This document shows positions 6,279 through 7,675 of a DNA stretch of 7,675 bases, one piece after another. Position 1 is the first letter of the stretch. The number at the start of each line of letters is the position of its first letter. The notes below the pieces were generated by a model. The model saw only the letters and a program-made list of their open reading frames with translations. It made no database searches and was not told where the DNA came from. Made by a program: the position numbers and the translations under genes. The DNA is from Planctomycetota bacterium (GTDB taxonomy: Bacteria > Planctomycetota > SBBH01 > JACQRN01), in the NCBI GenBank assembly GCA_016206515.1, contig JACQRN010000043.1, positions 1 through 7,675 of the forward strand. The letters run 5' to 3'.

Positions 6279-7087
6279 CGGGGCGAGGAGAAGGCCGCCG
6301 CCATCTCCCGGATCGCGAACGTCTCGATCAGGGACGCACCGCGCTTCAGGAGATCGCGGGCGAGCCCGGGCTCGCCCACCTCGTAGACGACGAGGCGCGC
6401 CCTCCCGGTCCGCAGGCCTCCCCGAGGCAGACGCTCGACATTGCAGAAGATGTACTCGGGCCGAGCCGCGCGCACGCGCGCGTCGCGCAGGTCGCTCCAG
6501 CGTTCGAGCACCGCTCCGACCTGTCTCCATCCCGACTCCCGCGCGGCGAGGACGAACTTCTTCGAGAACGAGATGAGGATGCACCGTCGCGCCACCGGGC
6601 GCAGGACCTCGCGGATGCCATCGAGGACCGGCGCGATCCCGAACCGCTCCAGGGCGAGTCTCTTGATCTCTACGAACGCGCGGGCGCGGGGGTGCCGCCG
6701 CAGGATCCGCACGAGATCGGAGAGCGTCGCGATCGGTTCGCGGGCGAAGCGCCGGCCGAACCGCTTCCGCTCGGCGGCGCGCAGGCGCCGCAGGTCGGCA
6801 CAGGTGCGTTCGTGGATCGCCCCCGGGACGCCGCAGAGCCGCACCAGATCCCGGTCGTGGAACAGGAACGGCACGCCGTCGGAGGAGAGTTGCACATCCA
6901 CCTCGACGAAGCGCGCCCCCGCGCGAAGGGCGGCGCGGATCGCGCGGCGCGTGTTCTCGGGATACCGGAGCGCGTACCCGCGGTGCGCAACGAGCGGGAG
7001 AAGGGGCCTGCGGCGCGCTTCGCGCTTCGCGCTTCGCGGATCTTCCTTGTGCGTTTTGAGCCGGTCTCTCAGAGCCGTCCCACCCAT
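6275..7087 (-). CDS. Glycerophosphodiester phosphodiesterase (GDPD family)
   Basis: This 270-residue TIM-barrel enzyme is expected to split glycerophosphodiesters from phospholipid turnover into glycerol 3-phosphate and an alcohol. The first strand carries AHRGYALRYPENT (34-46) with the catalytic H35 and metal ligand E44-N45. VEVDVQLSSDGVPFLFHD (61-78) gives E62, D64 and the second catalytic H77. FVEIKR (138-143) gives E140 and K142. There is no signal peptide, so it is cytosolic like UgpQ rather than periplasmic like GlpQ. A basic, low-complexity leader of about 30 residues precedes the barrel and is partly encoded by a 7-bp tandem repeat. ATG 7087 has no Shine-Dalgarno and sits inside the end of the HEPN gene, so coupled translation is likely. 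Its product would feed the dehydrogenase it overlaps downstream. Confidence 0.92.
   Translation of the reverse strand: MGGTALRDRLKTHKEDPRSAKREARRRPLLPLVAHRGYALRYPENTRRAIRAALRAGARFVEVDVQLSSDGVPFLFHDRDLVRLCGVPGAIHERTCADLRRLRAAERKRFGRRFAREPIATLSDLVRILRRHPRARAFVEIKRLALERFGIAPVLDGIREVLRPVARRCILISFSKKFVLAARESGWRQVGAVLERWSDLRDARVRAARPEYIFCNVERLPRGGLRTGRARLVVYEVGEPGLARDLLKRGASLIETFAIREMAAAFSSPR
7015..7035. repeat. Three tandem copies of a 7-bp unit
   Basis: GCGCTTC occurs three times end to end (7015-7021, 7022-7028, 7029-7035) and is followed by a partial GCG. The array lies in the 5' part of the phosphodiesterase gene and encodes its basic leader. Because the unit is not a multiple of three, gain or loss of one copy would shift the frame before the catalytic domain. 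Confidence 0.8.
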
Positions 7088-7230
7088 GCGGCCAGGAGAT
7101 TCGCGTGGCCGGGGAGGCGCGAGGCGATCGCATCCGCGACCGCCTCGTTGTACGTGTGGACCGTCAGGTTCCGGTCGTCCGCCATCGCGAGCGCCTCGGC
7201 GGCCTGCCGGTCGGTCAGGATCCGGTCCAT
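7069..7230 (-). CDS. HEPN fragment (HI0074/HepT-like), 53 residues
   Basis: This small protein contains DRNLTVHTYNE (19-29), which closely resembles the conserved region of HI0074-type nucleotidyltransferase partner proteins. It keeps the HEPN R-x4-H-x-Y motif (R20, H25, Y27), the catalytic signature of HEPN RNases such as HepT. A final helix, ANLLAAWVGRL (43-53), follows. Full proteins of this family have about 130 residues in a helical bundle; the N-terminal helices are absent here. The ATG at 7230 has an excellent GGAGGG (7237-7242) six bases upstream, which argues for real translation as a short protein. The frame does stay open further upstream to 7425, but that stretch is the antisense-style shadow of the nucleotidyltransferase. 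It overlaps the nucleotidyltransferase by 16 nt and the phosphodiesterase by 19 nt. It may be a remnant toxin or a minimal form. Confidence 0.7.
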   Translation of the reverse strand: MDRILTDRQAAEALAMADDRNLTVHTYNEAVADAIASRLPGHANLLAAWVGRL

Positions 7231-7562
7231 CGCCGTCCCTCCAGGAGAACCCGTTCGCGAAGCGCGTCCGATCCCTCCGCCAGGTTCACGATCTCGACGC
7301 GCTGCGGAACGTGGCTTTCCTCCAGCCGTTCCCGCAGAAGGGAGAGGATCTCCCGCGGAAGCGCGCCGCGCGGGAGGATCGCGACGTCGATGTCGGAGGT
7401 CCGGGAGGGGGTCCCCCTCGCCCACGACCCGAACAGAAAGACGTCCGCGTCGTGCCCCCGGAGCGCGTCCAGGACGATCCTGCGCACCTCCGGCAGGGGG
7501 GGGGGCTCCCGGAGGTCCGTCGCGCCGGGGGATGCGTCCCTCATGTCCGGAGTGTATCTCAA
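7215..7562 (-). CDS. MNT-type nucleotidyltransferase (MntA-like antitoxin)
   Basis: This 115-residue minimal nucleotidyltransferase carries FGSWARGTPSRTSDIDVAI (44-62). That is the GS-x10-DxD signature (G45-S46, D57, D59) of MntA-type enzymes. VEIVNL (89-94) probably supplies the third acidic residue, E90. In characterised HEPN/MNT pairs the MNT protein adds AMP groups to the tyrosine of the HEPN R-x4-H-x-Y motif and silences the RNase. The adjacent downstream HEPN fragment keeps that tyrosine, so the pairing makes sense. I chose the TTG at 7562 because GGGAG (7569-7573) sits six bases upstream. The ATG at 7544 gives 109 residues but has no visible ribosome binding site. A run of ten C's on the coding strand (7496-7505) falls near the N-terminus and encodes the PPP before LPEV. 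Confidence 0.88.
   Translation of the reverse strand: MRYTPDMRDASPGATDLREPPPLPEVRRIVLDALRGHDADVFLFGSWARGTPSRTSDIDVAILPRGALPREILSLLRERLEESHVPQRVEIVNLAEGSDALRERVLLEGRRWTGS
7237..7242 (-). promoter_or_regulatory. Ribosome binding site of the HEPN fragment
   Basis: GGAGGG on the minus strand, six bases before the ATG at 7230, is the best Shine-Dalgarno match I noticed in the window. It lies inside the end of the nucleotidyltransferase gene and fixes the start of the 53-residue protein. Confidence 0.7.
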
Positions 7563-7568
7563 GAGGTT

Positions 7569-7573
7569 CTCCC
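7569..7573 (-). promoter_or_regulatory. Ribosome binding site supporting the TTG start of the nucleotidyltransferase
   Basis: GGGAG on the minus strand is six bases before TTG 7562. No comparable site precedes the ATG at 7544, so this decides the proposed start. It lies in the 42-bp gap between the divergent genes, which must also hold their promoters; I could not pick out convincing -10/-35 pairs there. Confidence 0.5.
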
Positions 7574-7604
7574 GCGGCCCAGTTTCCTGTAGAACGTCCC
7601 TCCC

Positions 7605-7675
7605 GTGCAGCGCTTGGCGTTCATCGTGTTGTGTGTCCTCCTGGCCGGGGCGGCCCGGGCCGCCCCGAACCCCAA
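7605..7675 (+). CDS. Start of a secreted or exported protein (partial)
   Basis: Reading from GTG 7605 gives 23 residues before the window ends. The start is short and basic (MQR), then a hydrophobic core LAFIVLCVLLAGA (4-16), then ARA followed by APNP. This is a textbook Sec signal peptide with an A-x-A cleavage site near residue 19. No Shine-Dalgarno is visible upstream. The gene is divergent from the nucleotidyltransferase, with 42 bp between the starts. The mature protein lies outside the window, so its function cannot be stated. Confidence 0.55.
   Translation, partial: MQRLAFIVLCVLLAGAARAAPNP
7646..7667. repeat. Perfect 22-bp GC palindrome in the signal-peptide region
   Basis: The 22 bases centred on CCCGGG (7654-7659) read identically on both strands without a spacer; the first half is CGGGGCGGCCC. 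They encode the A-rich end of the signal peptide and its cleavage site, so the palindrome may simply follow from alanine and arginine codons in very GC-rich DNA. Confidence 0.7.

Noticed and set aside
5034..6386. A 450-codon open frame on the + strand
   Set aside because: It is antisense to the dehydrogenase, rich in R, A and P, and has no recognisable motif. The minus-strand frame has a full set of GlpD motifs.
6279..7133. Upstream extension of the dehydrogenase frame to give 675 residues
   Set aside because: The extension overlaps the phosphodiesterase in another frame and is low-complexity. The ATG at 6278 sits just before the dinucleotide-binding motif, as in the family.
7231..7425. N-terminal extension of the HEPN fragment to 118 residues
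   Set aside because: The added stretch shows no helical HEPN features and is an out-of-frame reading of the nucleotidyltransferase. The ATG at 7230 has a strong ribosome binding site.

Overview
This is a window of very GC-rich bacterial DNA. Nearly every third codon position is G or C, antisense frames stay open over long distances, and G/C runs of 8-10 bases occur. It is tightly packed with protein genes and I see no RNA gene, CRISPR array or complete insertion sequence. The content fits a high-GC environmental bacterium carrying REP-like palindromes, an ORF6N gene and a HEPN/MNT pair. I cannot name the phylum from sequence alone.

The left arm (about 1-2800, + strand) holds an FGGY-family sugar/polyol kinase of the glycerol-kinase type, then a shortened ORF6N-domain gene, then a class I SAM-dependent methyltransferase. 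The kinase has a REP-like double hairpin embedded in its coding sequence near the 3' end. The ORF6N gene contains a perfect 13+13 bp inverted repeat.

The centre (2876-5095, + strand) is one 739-residue fusion of trehalose-6-phosphate synthase and trehalose-6-phosphate phosphatase, so both steps of the OtsA-OtsB trehalose route are on one chain. All the expected catalytic motifs are readable.

The right arm (5106-7562, - strand) is a chain of four overlapping genes, read right to left. They are an MNT-type nucleotidyltransferase (MntA-like antitoxin), a 53-residue HEPN fragment that keeps the R-x4-H-x-Y motif, a glycerophosphodiester phosphodiesterase, and a short GlpD-type FAD-dependent glycerol-3-phosphate dehydrogenase. 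The last two genes overlap by ATGA. They form an obvious two-step path from glycerophosphodiester through glycerol 3-phosphate to dihydroxyacetone phosphate. The kinase in the left arm could also feed glycerol 3-phosphate to the dehydrogenase, but two of its six glycerol-contact positions are changed, so its substrate is uncertain. At the right edge a + strand gene begins with an apparent secretion signal and runs out of the window.

I did not find a convincing undescribed system. The best leads are the palindrome inside the ORF6N gene, the in-frame REP-like insertion in the kinase, the minimal HEPN/MNT pair overlapping a lipid-salvage operon, and the altered kinase / short dehydrogenase pair.
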